This document shows positions 1-10,677 of a stretch of 64,000 nt of DNA, one piece after another; position 1 is the first letter of the stretch; each line of letters begins with the position of its first letter. The notes below the pieces were generated by a model, which had not been told where the DNA came from, did no database searches, and saw only the letters and a list, made by a program, of their open reading frames with translations. Origin of the DNA: JAVVHH01 sp965199585. GTDB taxonomy: Bacteria > Pseudomonadota > Alphaproteobacteria > Acetobacterales > Acetobacteraceae. The translations under genes and the position numbers were made by a program. Location of the stretch: assembly GCA_965199585.1 (NCBI GenBank), contig CBDASI010000002.1:3038001-3102000 (forward strand), in the 5' to 3' direction.

Positions 1-1592
<1,592 letters not shown>

Positions 1593-2046
1593 ACCACCAG
1601 GCTTACGCCCAGATAGCCTCTCACAGGACCCATCCAACACATGTCAGTCCACCAATTCATCTCCGAATAGTGGATGCGTCAAACAGACCAACTTACACAT
1701 AAATTTACATACACACTCTACGTCCCCTCAGTATCTCAGCATTTCGCCAAGACTTGGTCCGGGATAACATGGACCACGCACAAGATCTTCCCGACGCCAG
1801 CGACTGATCTTGCGATCACCACCAACACCCGAGTTGTCCCACACGCCCCAAAGGACGCAACAGAACCTGATAAACAATACCAAAGAACACAAACGAACCG
1901 ATCCAAAGACCAGCCCGCGACCTTAACGAGATACCAGGATCTGAAACCCAGGCACGACGCTAAGATCAGACCTCGCGATCACCGCGAGACCCGACCTTAA
2001 CAACACCGATCAAATCAAACTCAGGTCGGACCATCAACCCAAACTA
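1593..2046 (-). other. Internal transcribed spacer between tRNA-Ala and 23S rRNA
   Basis: This 454-base spacer separates tRNA-Ala from the 23S gene in the rRNA operon. The plus strand is rich in A and C, so the transcript is rich in G and U. A 6-bp hairpin (CTCGCG, loop ATCAC, CGCGAG) lies at 1972-1988. I see no additional tRNA, no open reading frame with a ribosome-binding site, and no mobile insertion. It is expected to carry processing signals for RNase III, but I could not fold it. Confidence 0.8.
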
Positions 2047-2119
2047 TGGAGACTGTCGGGATCGAACCGACGACCCCCTGCTTGCAAAGCAGGTGCTCTC
2101 CCAGCTGAGCTAAGCCCCC
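2047..2119 (-). tRNA. alaT: tRNA-Ala (anticodon TGC)
   Basis: The minus strand folds as a cloverleaf. The acceptor stem pairs GGGGGCT with AGTCTCC, followed by discriminator A; the D-arm is GCTC...GAGC, the anticodon loop TTTGCAA gives anticodon TGC, and the T-arm contains GGTTCGATCC. The length is 73 bases and the CCA end is not encoded. It is the usual Ala tRNA of the 16S-23S spacer, next to 23S. Confidence 0.97.
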
Positions 2120-2154
2120 TCAAACCACCAATCATCGATTGGTAGCAGCAAGTA

Positions 2155-2228
<74 letters not shown>

Positions 2229-2502
2229 CTAAACAAACGAACTACGCTGCAGAAGCCCGCAACGCGCTCGATGTGAAATACGGATAAACAACGGATATGT
2301 TGACGGCGCCTCCAGGACAACAGCCAAAGCCTGCCCCAAGATGTCAAACCAGCAACCAACCACGCCAGCATCTGGCCTGCGGTCACGATCTGATGCCTAC
2401 CCTGATCCCAAGGTAGGACTTTGCTCAAACTCTCGTTTGAGATGCGAACAACAACCAAACCAGCCCAAAGCAAGCTTTGAACTACGCTCGATCATCATCC
2501 TT
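2229..2502 (-). other. Internal transcribed spacer between 16S rRNA and tRNA-Ile
   Basis: This is the 274-base spacer of the rRNA operon. On the transcribed strand a GGTTTGACATC stretch near 2340-2350 weakly resembles a second BoxA antitermination element (compare TGCTCTTTGACA), but the match is marginal. The one long frame on the minus strand has no credible ribosome-binding site or family resemblance and I treat it as chance. Confidence 0.7.
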
Positions 2503-3997
<1,495 letters not shown>

Positions 3998-4185
3998 TCC
4001 ATTCCCCCACCAAAGCAGAAAAACAAACAAACAAAATCCCAACACAACAAATCAAACAACCAACGTAATCATCATCGCCAGCAAAACATCCAGCCTCCAG
4101 TATCGCTCAACCCAGCCAGGGCGAACTCGACACCATCAACAGCTAAAACGCCGCCAACATATCCGTCCGTATTCACATAATGCAG

Positions 4186-4200
4186 TTGTCAAATGAACAA
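4186..4200 (-). promoter_or_regulatory. BoxA-like rRNA antitermination element
   Basis: On the minus strand the leader reads TTGTTCATTTGACAA. This resembles bacterial BoxA (TGCTCTTTAACAA in E. coli) and the GTTCATTGACAA type common in alphaproteobacterial rRNA operons. It sits about 190 bases upstream of 16S and is read in the direction of rRNA transcription, as expected for a NusB/S10 site. The motif contains a TTGACA that could be misread as a -35 box, but no good -10 follows at 16-18 bases. Confidence 0.6.
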
Positions 4201-4217
4201 AGAACCAAATGAATGCC

Positions 4218-4231
4218 CTCCCGCTAGGGAG
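4218..4231 (-). terminator. Weak hairpin downstream of the decarboxylase gene
   Basis: CTCCC, loop GCTA, GGGAG forms a 5-bp stem about 70 bases beyond the stop codon of the minus-strand decarboxylase. Only a short T-poor stretch follows, so it may be a weak terminator or simply a structure in the rRNA leader. Confidence 0.3.
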
Positions 4232-4289
4232 AGCTCAGTCACCGGAGGTTCCGTAACCGCAAGGACCGAAGCACCGTCGCGATGAGCAC

Positions 4290-4318
4290 TATCTATGCTC
4301 AAGACATTTCCGCGTCAA
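4290..4318 (-). promoter_or_regulatory. Candidate rRNA operon promoter overlapping the upstream gene end
   Basis: On the minus strand TTGACG (4313-4318) is followed after exactly 17 bases by TAGATA (4290-4295), which would start transcription near 4283. The -35 element lies inside the last codons of the upstream decarboxylase gene (Val-Asp-Ala), whose stop codon is at 4299-4301. The -35 is good; the -10 matches the consensus only in part, so this is a proposal. Confidence 0.45.
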
Positions 4319-5312
4319 CCCCGATCGGCAAACGTTCTGCGGGTTCCGTCAACATTCCGCGCGGCAGGCTGGCGAGTAGCTTTTCGAAATACGGAATCGT
4401 CCGCTTCAAACCTTCTTCGAGCGTTACCGACGGTGACCAATCCAGTGTCTGGCGCGCCATGTCGATGTTTGGGCGACGCTGCTTCGGATCATCAGACGGC
4501 AACGGCCGATGAACAATTTTGGAGCGCGTTCCGGTCATCTCGATGACCTTCTGCGCAAGTTCCAGAATCGTAAATTCGCCAGGATTACCGAGATTGATCG
4601 GTCCGACCACCTCACGCGGCGCCGCCATCAATCGCAGAAAACCTTCCACGAGATCGTCGACGTAGCAGAACGATCGGGTCTGCTGCCCCTCCCCGAAGAT
4701 GGTGATGTCTTGGCCGGTCAGCGCCTGAACGATGAAGCTCGATACGACCCGGCCATCACGTGGATGCATCCGCGGTCCATAGGTGTTGAAGATGCGCGCG
4801 ACTTTGATCTGCAGTCGGTGCTGCCGCATGTAGTCGAAGAAGAGCGTTTCTGCGCACCGCTTGCCTTCGTCATAGCAGGAGCGGGAGCCGATCGGATTGA
4901 CGTTGCCCCAGTATTCCTCCGGTTGCGGATGAACCGCCGGGTCACCGTAAACTTCGCTGGTCGATGCCTGGAATATTTTAGCGTTCAGACGTTTGGCCAA
5001 GCCCAGCATGTTGATCGCGCCGATCACGCTGGTCTTTGTCGTTTGCACCGGGTCGCGTTGGTAATGGATGGGCGAGGCCGGGCAGGCCAGATTGTAGATC
5101 TCGTCCACCTCGACGTAGAGCGGAAACGTCACGTCGTGACGGACAAGTTCAAAGTTCTTGTGGCCGAGGAGATGCGCGATGTTGCTGCGCGTTCCAGTGA
5201 AGTAGTTATCAACGCAGAGGACATGACAGCCAGCGTCGATCAACCGCTCACAAAGATGAGACCCTAAAAATCCGGCCCCGCCGGTAACGAGAACACGCCG
5301 TTCTAAATGCAA
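4299..5312 (-). CDS. uxs: UDP-glucuronate decarboxylase (UDP-xylose synthase), SDR family
   Basis: This 337-residue extended short-chain dehydrogenase converts UDP-glucuronate to UDP-xylose in the cytoplasm, supplying sugar nucleotide for surface polysaccharide. The N-terminal NAD site GGAGFLGSHL (about 11-20), the YDEGKR active-site motif (Tyr-x3-Lys) and the RIFNTYGPRM stretch are typical of UXS enzymes. Length is standard. The start is a TTG codon at 5310-5312 with a good ribosome-binding site (AAGAGGAGC) eight bases upstream; no ATG fits better. It follows the response-regulator gene by 55 bases on the same strand and runs directly into the rRNA operon, whose candidate promoter overlaps its 3' end. 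Family assignment is firm; the specific product (UDP-xylose rather than a related sugar) is inferred from sequence similarity. Confidence 0.9.
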   Translation of the reverse strand: MHLERRVLVTGGAGFLGSHLCERLIDAGCHVLCVDNYFTGTRSNIAHLLGHKNFELVRHDVTFPLYVEVDEIYNLACPASPIHYQRDPVQTTKTSVIGAINMLGLAKRLNAKIFQASTSEVYGDPAVHPQPEEYWGNVNPIGSRSCYDEGKRCAETLFFDYMRQHRLQIKVARIFNTYGPRMHPRDGRVVSSFIVQALTGQDITIFGEGQQTRSFCYVDDLVEGFLRLMAAPREVVGPINLGNPGEFTILELAQKVIEMTGTRSKIVHRPLPSDDPKQRRPNIDMARQTLDWSPSVTLEEGLKRTIPYFEKLLASLPRGMLTEPAERLPIGVDAEMS

Positions 5313-5367
5313 GTCGAAAGCTCCTCTTGGTCACCACCGGATCAGACCAACGAGTCGCCGGCGAGCG

Positions 5368-5736
5368 TCACGATGTCAGGCGACGCGCAGCTTCACAAAT
5401 GTCGAGAAGGGTATAGGGCTTGGAAATGAAAACGTCACGATCGTTGGCGTGATCCGACAGGTCGGGTTGCCCGGTCATGAAGATGATCGGCAAGCTCGGA
5501 ATATGTTCGCGCGCCTGCGTCGCCAGCGTTCGTCCGTTGAGCACTCCGGGCAACTGGATATCGGTCAAAAGCAGCTTGATCTGTGGGTCCGACTTTAGGA
5601 TCGGAAGAGCGTCATCGCCGCTCTCGGCCTCGATCACGTCGAAACCTTCGTCGACCAGCGCCTCGGCAAGGGTCATGCGGATCAAGAACTCGTCCTCGAC
5701 GACCAGGACTCTCGGAGACGCAACCGACGTAGACAT
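5368..5736 (-). CDS. Single-domain response regulator (CheY/receiver fold)
   Basis: This is a 122-residue receiver domain with no output domain. The acidic pocket is present near the N-terminus (VVEDE), the phosphoacceptor is Asp59 in LLTDIQLPG, Thr88 lies in FMTGQ and Lys106 in ISKPY. Such proteins relay phosphate from a histidine kinase or regulate it by protein contact. No kinase gene is adjacent, so its partner is unknown. The frame could start at an upstream TTG (5745), but the ATG at 5736 begins just before the conserved beta-1 strand and fits better. It lies upstream of the UDP-glucuronate decarboxylase and may share its transcript; a regulatory link between them is speculation. Confidence 0.85.
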   Translation of the reverse strand: MSTSVASPRVLVVEDEFLIRMTLAEALVDEGFDVIEAESGDDALPILKSDPQIKLLLTDIQLPGVLNGRTLATQAREHIPSLPIIFMTGQPDLSDHANDRDVFISKPYTLLDICEAARRLTS

Positions 5737-5923
5737 GGAAAACAAACCCTTATGGACGAGCTTCGACTCACCCTGAACCTGTGAGCGCCAATCAAATTAT
5801 CAACCGTAACGCCGAATTTATGCCGACGAGCTGGCACACTCCGCGTTACGGCGCGCGGAAAAAGGGCGGCTCGCAAAAGACTTGCATGCTATACCGCATC
5901 CATCCTCTTAACAGCCGAGCATC

Positions 5924-6907
5924 ATGCGCCGCTTTGCCCTCACCATCGCCGTTGTCTCACTCGCGCATCTCGCACCTATTCCGGCCAGCGCGTCGGCGCT
6001 CGCGATCGTGGTCAACTCCGGTGATGCGTCCCTGAGCGTGCTCGACGCGACCACCGGTACCGAGCTGCGCCGCGTGCCTGTCCTTCGGGAGCCTCACCAT
6101 CTAGCCCTGAGCCCGAGTGGCAAAGAGTTGCTCATCGGTGATGCCGGCGGCAATGAGATGTTGTTCCTCGACCCGGTCACCGGCGAGATCCGCCGGCGCA
6201 TTCCGATCACCGATCCCTACCAGCTGCAGTTCAGTCCCAATGCCAAATGGCTCGTCGTCACCGGCCTGGCTCGTAATCAGGTCGACATCTACGATGCCGC
6301 GACGATGCAACTGGCGCATCGATTTCCGGCCAGCTCGATGCCGAGCCATATCGCTTACTCGCCGGACGCCACCATGGCATTCGTCACCCTCCAAGGCACC
6401 AACAAGCTCGTCGCCTATAATCTGACGACCATGGCCGTCGCCTGGACCAGCGACATCGGCAAGACTCCAGCCGGCGTGATCTGGCATAACGACAAGCTCC
6501 TCGTCGCCAACATGGGCTCGGACAGCATCATCGTCGCCGATCCAGTTGACGGTCATGTCGAGCGCAGCATCCGCACCGGCCGCGGTGCCCACCAGATCTT
6601 CCCCTCGCCCGATGGCAACCTGCTCTATGTCAATAACCGCGTCGATGGAACCACGGTCGCGCTCGACGCCCGCACTCTCGACGTTCTACGGACCTACAAA
6701 GTCCCCGGCGGCCCGGACTGCATCGACTTTGCTCCCGACGGTAAGCTCTGGATTACGCAGCGCTTTATCCAAAAGGTCGCCATCCTAGACCCGGTTACCG
6801 GCGCCATTCAGTCGCTTCCGGTCGGACGGTCGCCCCATGGCATCTTCCTGACCGACGGCGTTCTTAATAAGCCAATGGTGAACGCCGGGTTGCGGGCCAG
6901 CCGATGA
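5924..6907 (+). CDS. Exported YVTN-type beta-propeller protein
   Basis: This 327-residue protein has a clear signal peptide (hydrophobic segment 5-20, ASASA cleavage region near residue 24). The rest consists of six or seven blades of about 42 residues with the repeated pattern of YVTN/PQQ-like propellers: xLAIVVNSGDASLSVLDA, DPVTGEI, SPNAKWLVV, YDAATM, SPDATMAFVT and so on. It is expected in the periplasm. Such propellers act as binding or scaffold proteins; no catalytic residues can be named. The stop codon overlaps the start of the following sterol-desaturase-type gene (ATGA at 6904-6907), so the two are translationally coupled and probably work together. The substrate is unknown. Confidence 0.8.
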   Translation: MRRFALTIAVVSLAHLAPIPASASALAIVVNSGDASLSVLDATTGTELRRVPVLREPHHLALSPSGKELLIGDAGGNEMLFLDPVTGEIRRRIPITDPYQLQFSPNAKWLVVTGLARNQVDIYDAATMQLAHRFPASSMPSHIAYSPDATMAFVTLQGTNKLVAYNLTTMAVAWTSDIGKTPAGVIWHNDKLLVANMGSDSIIVADPVDGHVERSIRTGRGAHQIFPSPDGNLLYVNNRVDGTTVALDARTLDVLRTYKVPGGPDCIDFAPDGKLWITQRFIQKVAILDPVTGAIQSLPVGRSPHGIFLTDGVLNKPMVNAGLRASR

Positions 6908-7857
6908 TCGATCCGTTCAGTCTGGCCGCCGGCTGGATCCAGGAGCACTTGCTATTGCCGCTGCTCTACGCGACCGGCGGCATGGAATGGGAAGAGATCT
7001 CCTTCAACTGGGCCCTCTTTGCCGTGTACGGTCTCGTCCAAACTATCGTGACCTTCGCCATCTGCATGCCGCTCGAGCGGTGGCGTCCGGTCGAGCGCTG
7101 GCCCGACCAGAAGGCAGTCCTCATCGACGTCTTCTACACGCTGGTCTCCCGCGTCGGCGTACTGCCGCTCGTGACCTTCGTTTTATTCTACGAGACCCAG
7201 GTCACCCTGAACGGTTGGCTGTCGGACCATGGCTGGGTTCCCCCCACGCTAGAGCGTCTGTTTCCCTTCCTCCTGGGCCACAACATCCTAACTTTCTTCA
7301 TCTACGCCATTATTCTCGATCTCGGTGAATATTGGCGGCACCGGCTCTCCCACACCGTCGGCTGGTGGTACGGCTTGCACTCGCTTCACCATGCGCAGCG
7401 CCAGATGACCTTCTGGTCCGACGACCGCAACCACGTGCTCGACGATCTCATCGGCTTCGTCTGGTTCATGGTCATCGCCCTGCTGATCGGTATCCCGCCG
7501 CTACAATTCCCCCTGCTTGTACTCCTGCTTCGGCTAATCGAGAGCCTGTCGCACGCCAACACCCGCCTCTCTTTCGGCTGGATCGGCGATCGCCTCCTAG
7601 TATCCCCGCGCTTTCATCGCATCCATCACGGTATTCTCGCTGCCGGCGCCAAAAGTTGTAACTATGGCGCCATCCTGCCTTGGTGGGACATCGCGCTTGG
7701 CACCGCCGATTTCGGCCGCGCCTACGCCGGAACCGGCGACCCCGGCGCTCCGGAAGTCATGGCGACTGGCACCTTCCTGCAACAGCAGGTCGCTGGCCTA
7801 CGCCGCATGGTTCGCCTCTCCAGGTGGGGCCGCAATCGTGCCCGACTCAACGTATAG
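6904..7857 (+). CDS. Sterol desaturase / fatty acid hydroxylase family membrane protein
   Basis: This is a 317-residue integral membrane di-iron enzyme of the fatty acid hydroxylase superfamily. Hydrophobic segments lie at about 33-55, 72-96, 120-140 and 185-212. The histidine motifs are complete: HRLSH (146-150), HSLHH (159-163), His217 and HRIHH (238-242). These ligate the two irons and the enzyme uses oxygen to hydroxylate or desaturate a lipid. The lipid may be a hopanoid, sterol-like compound or fatty acyl group; the sequence does not decide. It is translationally coupled to the upstream exported propeller. After the last motif, NYG (about 253-255) and WWD (260-262) agree with the family. 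Confidence 0.85.
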   Translation: MIDPFSLAAGWIQEHLLLPLLYATGGMEWEEISFNWALFAVYGLVQTIVTFAICMPLERWRPVERWPDQKAVLIDVFYTLVSRVGVLPLVTFVLFYETQVTLNGWLSDHGWVPPTLERLFPFLLGHNILTFFIYAIILDLGEYWRHRLSHTVGWWYGLHSLHHAQRQMTFWSDDRNHVLDDLIGFVWFMVIALLIGIPPLQFPLLVLLLRLIESLSHANTRLSFGWIGDRLLVSPRFHRIHHGILAAGAKSCNYGAILPWWDIALGTADFGRAYAGTGDPGAPEVMATGTFLQQQVAGLRRMVRLSRWGRNRARLNV

Positions 7858-7885
7858 ACCGACGCAGTTGCTAAACCGTTAAGCG

Positions 7886-8293
7886 CTACTCCCGTTCGAG
7901 ATCTTCGATGTCGGCGTCGCTAAACCCGAAATGGTGCGCGATCTCATGGATCAACACGCTCCGCACCAGGTTGAACAGCTCCTCTCCGGTTTCGATCCAC
8001 TCCAGCAGGATGGGCTCGCGGAACAGCAGGATCATGTCTGGCTCCTGCCGCGTCGCCCCTTTCTCGCCGATCGGCACCCCCCGATACAGCCCGGTCAGAT
8101 CCCACGCGTTTTCAATTCCAAGCTCTGCGAGCAGCTCATCATCTGGCGCTTCCTCGACCAGGATCGCCACGCCGCGCACCTCCCGCCGCAGCTTCGCCGG
8201 CATGGCCGTCAGCGCATGCTCGGCCAATTCGACGATGTCTTCGGCGCTCGGCGGCGCGCCGAACCGGGTGATTGCCGTGCTAGGGTCGCTCAT
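7886..8293 (-). CDS. Small zincin-like metallopeptidase family protein
   Basis: This is a cytoplasmic protein of 135 residues ending in the zinc motif HEIAHHFGFSD (His about 116-121), followed by an acidic tail. The short single-domain form with HExxH close to the C-terminus matches the zincin-like metallopeptidase family of small bacterial proteins (formerly DUF1025). Biochemical function in the family is poorly known; proteolysis is inferred only from the motif. A longer frame reaches 8341 but would overlap the divergent mazG, so the internal ATG (MSDPSTAITRF) at 8293 is preferred. It shares a short divergent promoter region of about 40 bases with mazG. Confidence 0.75.
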   Translation of the reverse strand: MSDPSTAITRFGAPPSAEDIVELAEHALTAMPAKLRREVRGVAILVEEAPDDELLAELGIENAWDLTGLYRGVPIGEKGATRQEPDMILLFREPILLEWIETGEELFNLVRSVLIHEIAHHFGFSDADIEDLERE

Positions 8294-8331
8294 CGCCGCA
8301 TCCCGCCTGAACCGGAGCCCGTAGGCAACCC

Positions 8332-9159
8332 ATGCAGACACTCACCGAGCCCGAACGCGACGCTTTGTCACATCGGCGCCCCGCGTCCCAGGAACTCGTT
8401 CGCCTCCTCGACATCATGGCACGCCTCCGCGCACCCGATGGCTGCCCGTGGGACCGCGTACAGACCTTCGCCACTATCGCGCCCTACACGATCGAGGAGG
8501 CCTACGAAGTCGCCGACGCCATCACCCGCGACGACATGGCCGACCTGCCCGACGAGCTCGGCGACCTGCTGTTTCAGATCGTCTACTACGCCCAGATGGC
8601 CGACGAAGCCGGCCTGTTCGACTTCGCGGCAATCGCGCGATCGATCTCGGACAAGATGGTCCGCCGCCACCCCCACGTGTTCGGCACCGCGCCCAACCTG
8701 GGCTGGGAGGAGCAGAAGCGGCAGGAACGTGCCACCCGCGACCGCACGAGAATGCTGGACGACATCCCCGCCGGGCTGCCCGCACTGACCCGCGCGCTGA
8801 AGATCACCAAACGCGTCGCACGCGTCGGCTTCGACTGGGCCGACGCCGAACTCGTGCTGCAGAAACTCGAGGAAGAGATCGCTGAAGTCCGCGCCGAGCT
8901 GCCAGCGCCCGGACGTGCCGCCGACCCGGCCCGTCTTGCCGACGAGGTCGGCGACGTCCTTTTCGTCGCCGCCAACCTGGCCCGCAAGCTTGGCCTGGAC
9001 CCGGAAGCCTGCCTTCGCGGCGCCAACGACAAGTTCAGCCGCCGCTTTACCGCCGTAGAAGCTCGCATTGAGGCTGACGGCCTTGCCCTGGCGGATGCGG
9101 GCCTGTCCCGAATGGAAGCCGAGTGGCAGGCTATCAAAGCCGCGGAGCGTTCGGCGTGA
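8332..9159 (+). CDS. mazG: Nucleoside triphosphate pyrophosphohydrolase MazG
   Basis: This 275-residue cytoplasmic enzyme hydrolyses NTPs and dNTPs to monophosphates plus pyrophosphate, cleaning the nucleotide pool. Two MazG domains are visible. The first has CPWDRVQTFATIAPYTIEEAYE followed by DELGDLLFQ (about residues 35-90); the second has EEEIAEVRAE and DEVGDVLFVAANLARKLG (about 180-225). The Glu-Glu-x-x-Glu and Glu-x-x-Asp magnesium ligands are present in both. Length is typical. The 3' end overlaps the GTG start of lrgA (GTGA), so the two are coupled, although no metabolic link is obvious. Confidence 0.95.
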   Translation: MQTLTEPERDALSHRRPASQELVRLLDIMARLRAPDGCPWDRVQTFATIAPYTIEEAYEVADAITRDDMADLPDELGDLLFQIVYYAQMADEAGLFDFAAIARSISDKMVRRHPHVFGTAPNLGWEEQKRQERATRDRTRMLDDIPAGLPALTRALKITKRVARVGFDWADAELVLQKLEEEIAEVRAELPAPGRAADPARLADEVGDVLFVAANLARKLGLDPEACLRGANDKFSRRFTAVEARIEADGLALADAGLSRMEAEWQAIKAAERSA

Positions 9160-9518
9160 TCGGCGCCATCACCGCCCTGCTGATCTGCCAGCTTACCGGC
9201 GAGCTTCTCTCCCGCGGCTTGCACCTGCCGGTGCCTGGCCCGGTCCTCGGCATGATCATGCTCCTGCTCGGCCTCCTGGTCCGCGATCGCACGCATGCCA
9301 CCGGCGGCGAGCCTCCGGAGTCCCTCGCCCATGTCGCCGACACCCTGCTCGGCAATCTTGGCCTCCTCTTCGTCCCTGCCGGTGTCGGGGTCGTCCTCTA
9401 CGGCCCCTTGCTCGCCCACAACTGGGCTCCGATCACCGTCGCTGTCCTCATCGGCACCCTCGTCGCCATCGCCTTCACCGGCCGCCTTGCGCAGGCCATG
9501 CTGCGGCGGTTCGGGTGA
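9156..9518 (+). CDS. lrgA: LrgA/CidA family membrane protein
   Basis: This protein of 120 residues has four hydrophobic segments and the family signature VPGPVLGMIMLLLGLL (about 28-43). I chose the GTG at 9156, which overlaps the mazG stop as GTGA and puts the family's usual first helix (ITALLICQLTGELL) at the N-terminus; an upstream ATG at 9123 would add eleven residues encoded inside mazG. LrgA pairs with LrgB. The family was named for holin-like control of murein hydrolases, but homologues are also carriers of small organic acids, including the plant plastid glycolate/glycerate transporter, which is an LrgA-LrgB fusion. The nearby glycerate kinase favours that role here, by inference. Confidence 0.88.
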   Translation: MIGAITALLICQLTGELLSRGLHLPVPGPVLGMIMLLLGLLVRDRTHATGGEPPESLAHVADTLLGNLGLLFVPAGVGVVLYGPLLAHNWAPITVAVLIGTLVAIAFTGRLAQAMLRRFG

Positions 9519-9543
9519 GCCCCGGAGCCGGTCGGCACAGACC

Positions 9544-10266
9544 GTGAGGAACGAGCTTGCCGAGATCTGGGTTTATCTTGCCCGTGAGCCGCTGGCAGCG
9601 TTGACCGCGACGCTGTTGGCCTGGATGGCGGGGCTGAGGCTGCAGCACTGGTCCGGACGACACCCGCTGGCCAACCCGGTCCTCATCGCCGTCGCGCTAC
9701 TGGCCACCGGGTTGATCGCTAGCGGCATCGACTACCGGGCCTATTTCGCCGGCGCCCAATTCGTGCACTTCCTCCTCGGCCCCGCCACCGTCGCCTTGGC
9801 ATTGCCGCTCTACCGCCAATGGCGTGTCGTGCGCCGCTCGTTCCTGGCTGTCATCGTCTCGATCGTCTGCGGAGGCCTGTTCTCGGCGGCGTCCGGCGTC
9901 GCGCTGGCCATGCTGTTCGGCGCCGCCTCGGATGTCACCGCCTCCCTGGCACCCAAATCCGTCACCACTCCGGTTGCCATGGGCGTCGCCGAGCGGCTCG
10001 GCGGCCTACCTTCGCTGACCGCCGCCGTCGTTATCTGCTCCGGCATCGTCGGCGCCTCGCTTGGCCCATTGGTGCTGACGATGTGCGGCGTCACCGATTG
10101 GCGCGCCCGCGGCCTCGCCATCGGCACCATCTCCCACGGCATCGGCACCGCCCGCGCGCTGACCGTCAACCCGACGGCCGGCGCCTTTAGCGGGCTAGCG
10201 ATGGGCTTGAATGCGCTGGCGACCGCACTCCTATTGCCGCTCCTCTGGCACTTGCTTCTAGGCTAA
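9544..10266 (+). CDS. lrgB: LrgB family membrane protein
   Basis: This is a membrane protein of about 240 residues with multiple hydrophobic helices and the LrgB core LAPKSVTTPVAMGVAERLGG (about 140-160), followed by GTISHGIGTARAL. The reading frame is open much further upstream (to 9295), but that part lies opposite in frame to lrgA and has no LrgB character. The GTG at 9544, 25 bases after the lrgA stop, gives the normal LrgB length. It forms the membrane partner of LrgA. See lrgA for the competing views on function. Confidence 0.9.
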   Translation: MRNELAEIWVYLAREPLAALTATLLAWMAGLRLQHWSGRHPLANPVLIAVALLATGLIASGIDYRAYFAGAQFVHFLLGPATVALALPLYRQWRVVRRSFLAVIVSIVCGGLFSAASGVALAMLFGAASDVTASLAPKSVTTPVAMGVAERLGGLPSLTAAVVICSGIVGASLGPLVLTMCGVTDWRARGLAIGTISHGIGTARALTVNPTAGAFSGLAMGLNALATALLLPLLWHLLLG

Positions 10267-10285
10267 GCGGCCGGCCGGAGCCGCG

Positions 10286-10591
10286 TCAGTGACCCCCACC
10301 TCCGGCTGCGAAGGCTGCCTTTTGCTCCGCCGTCGCCTCGCGCTGGTTCAACGCCTGCCATTCCTTGTAGGGCATGCCATAGACGATCTCTCGCGCTTCC
10401 GGATCCGTCAGCGCAATCCCCTGCGCCTCCGCTCCTTCGCGATACCAGCGCGACAGGCAGTTACGGCAGAACCCGGCCAGGTTCATCATGTCGATGTTCT
10501 GCACGTCGCTCCGCTCGCGCAGATGCATCACCAGCCGCCGATAGGCCGCCGCCTCCAGCTCGATCCGCGTCTTCTCGTCCAACTCGGTCAT
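10286..10591 (-). CDS. DUF1244 family protein
   Basis: This 101-residue soluble protein matches the DUF1244 family closely: AYRRLVMHLRERSDVQNID, GFCRNCLSRWY, and YGMPYKEW at the end of the domain. The conserved CRNC pair (about Cys43 and Cys46) suggests a redox or metal role, but no function is established. A good ribosome-binding site (GGGAG) precedes the ATG. It is convergent with lrgB (19-base gap) and divergent from the glycerate kinase gene, so it breaks the plus-strand run in two. Confidence 0.88.
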   Translation of the reverse strand: MTELDEKTRIELEAAAYRRLVMHLRERSDVQNIDMMNLAGFCRNCLSRWYREGAEAQGIALTDPEAREIVYGMPYKEWQALNQREATAEQKAAFAAGGGGH

Positions 10592-10677
10592 GCGATAACT
10601 CCCTGGGTCTCCCCGCCGTCAAATTTGGCCACCGCTGCCCCTGGATCAACCAGCCAACCGTCGACATAGTGCCGCGC

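Larger units (their letters stand above)
3998..4289 (-). other. rRNA operon leader region
   Basis: This stretch of about 290 bases lies between the proposed transcription start and mature 16S. It holds a BoxA-like element (4186-4200) and a short hairpin (4218-4231), and the segment next to 16S is A/C rich on the plus strand. No credible gene lies here; the overlapping frames are low-complexity chance frames. Confidence 0.7.

Noticed and set aside
4187..4192. TTGACA in the rRNA leader read as a -35 box
   Set aside because: No acceptable -10 follows at 16-18 bases, and the surrounding sequence fits BoxA better.
9295..9543. Long N-terminal extension of LrgB
   Set aside because: This part is a shifted reading of lrgA, is rich in Ser and Pro, and has no resemblance to LrgB.
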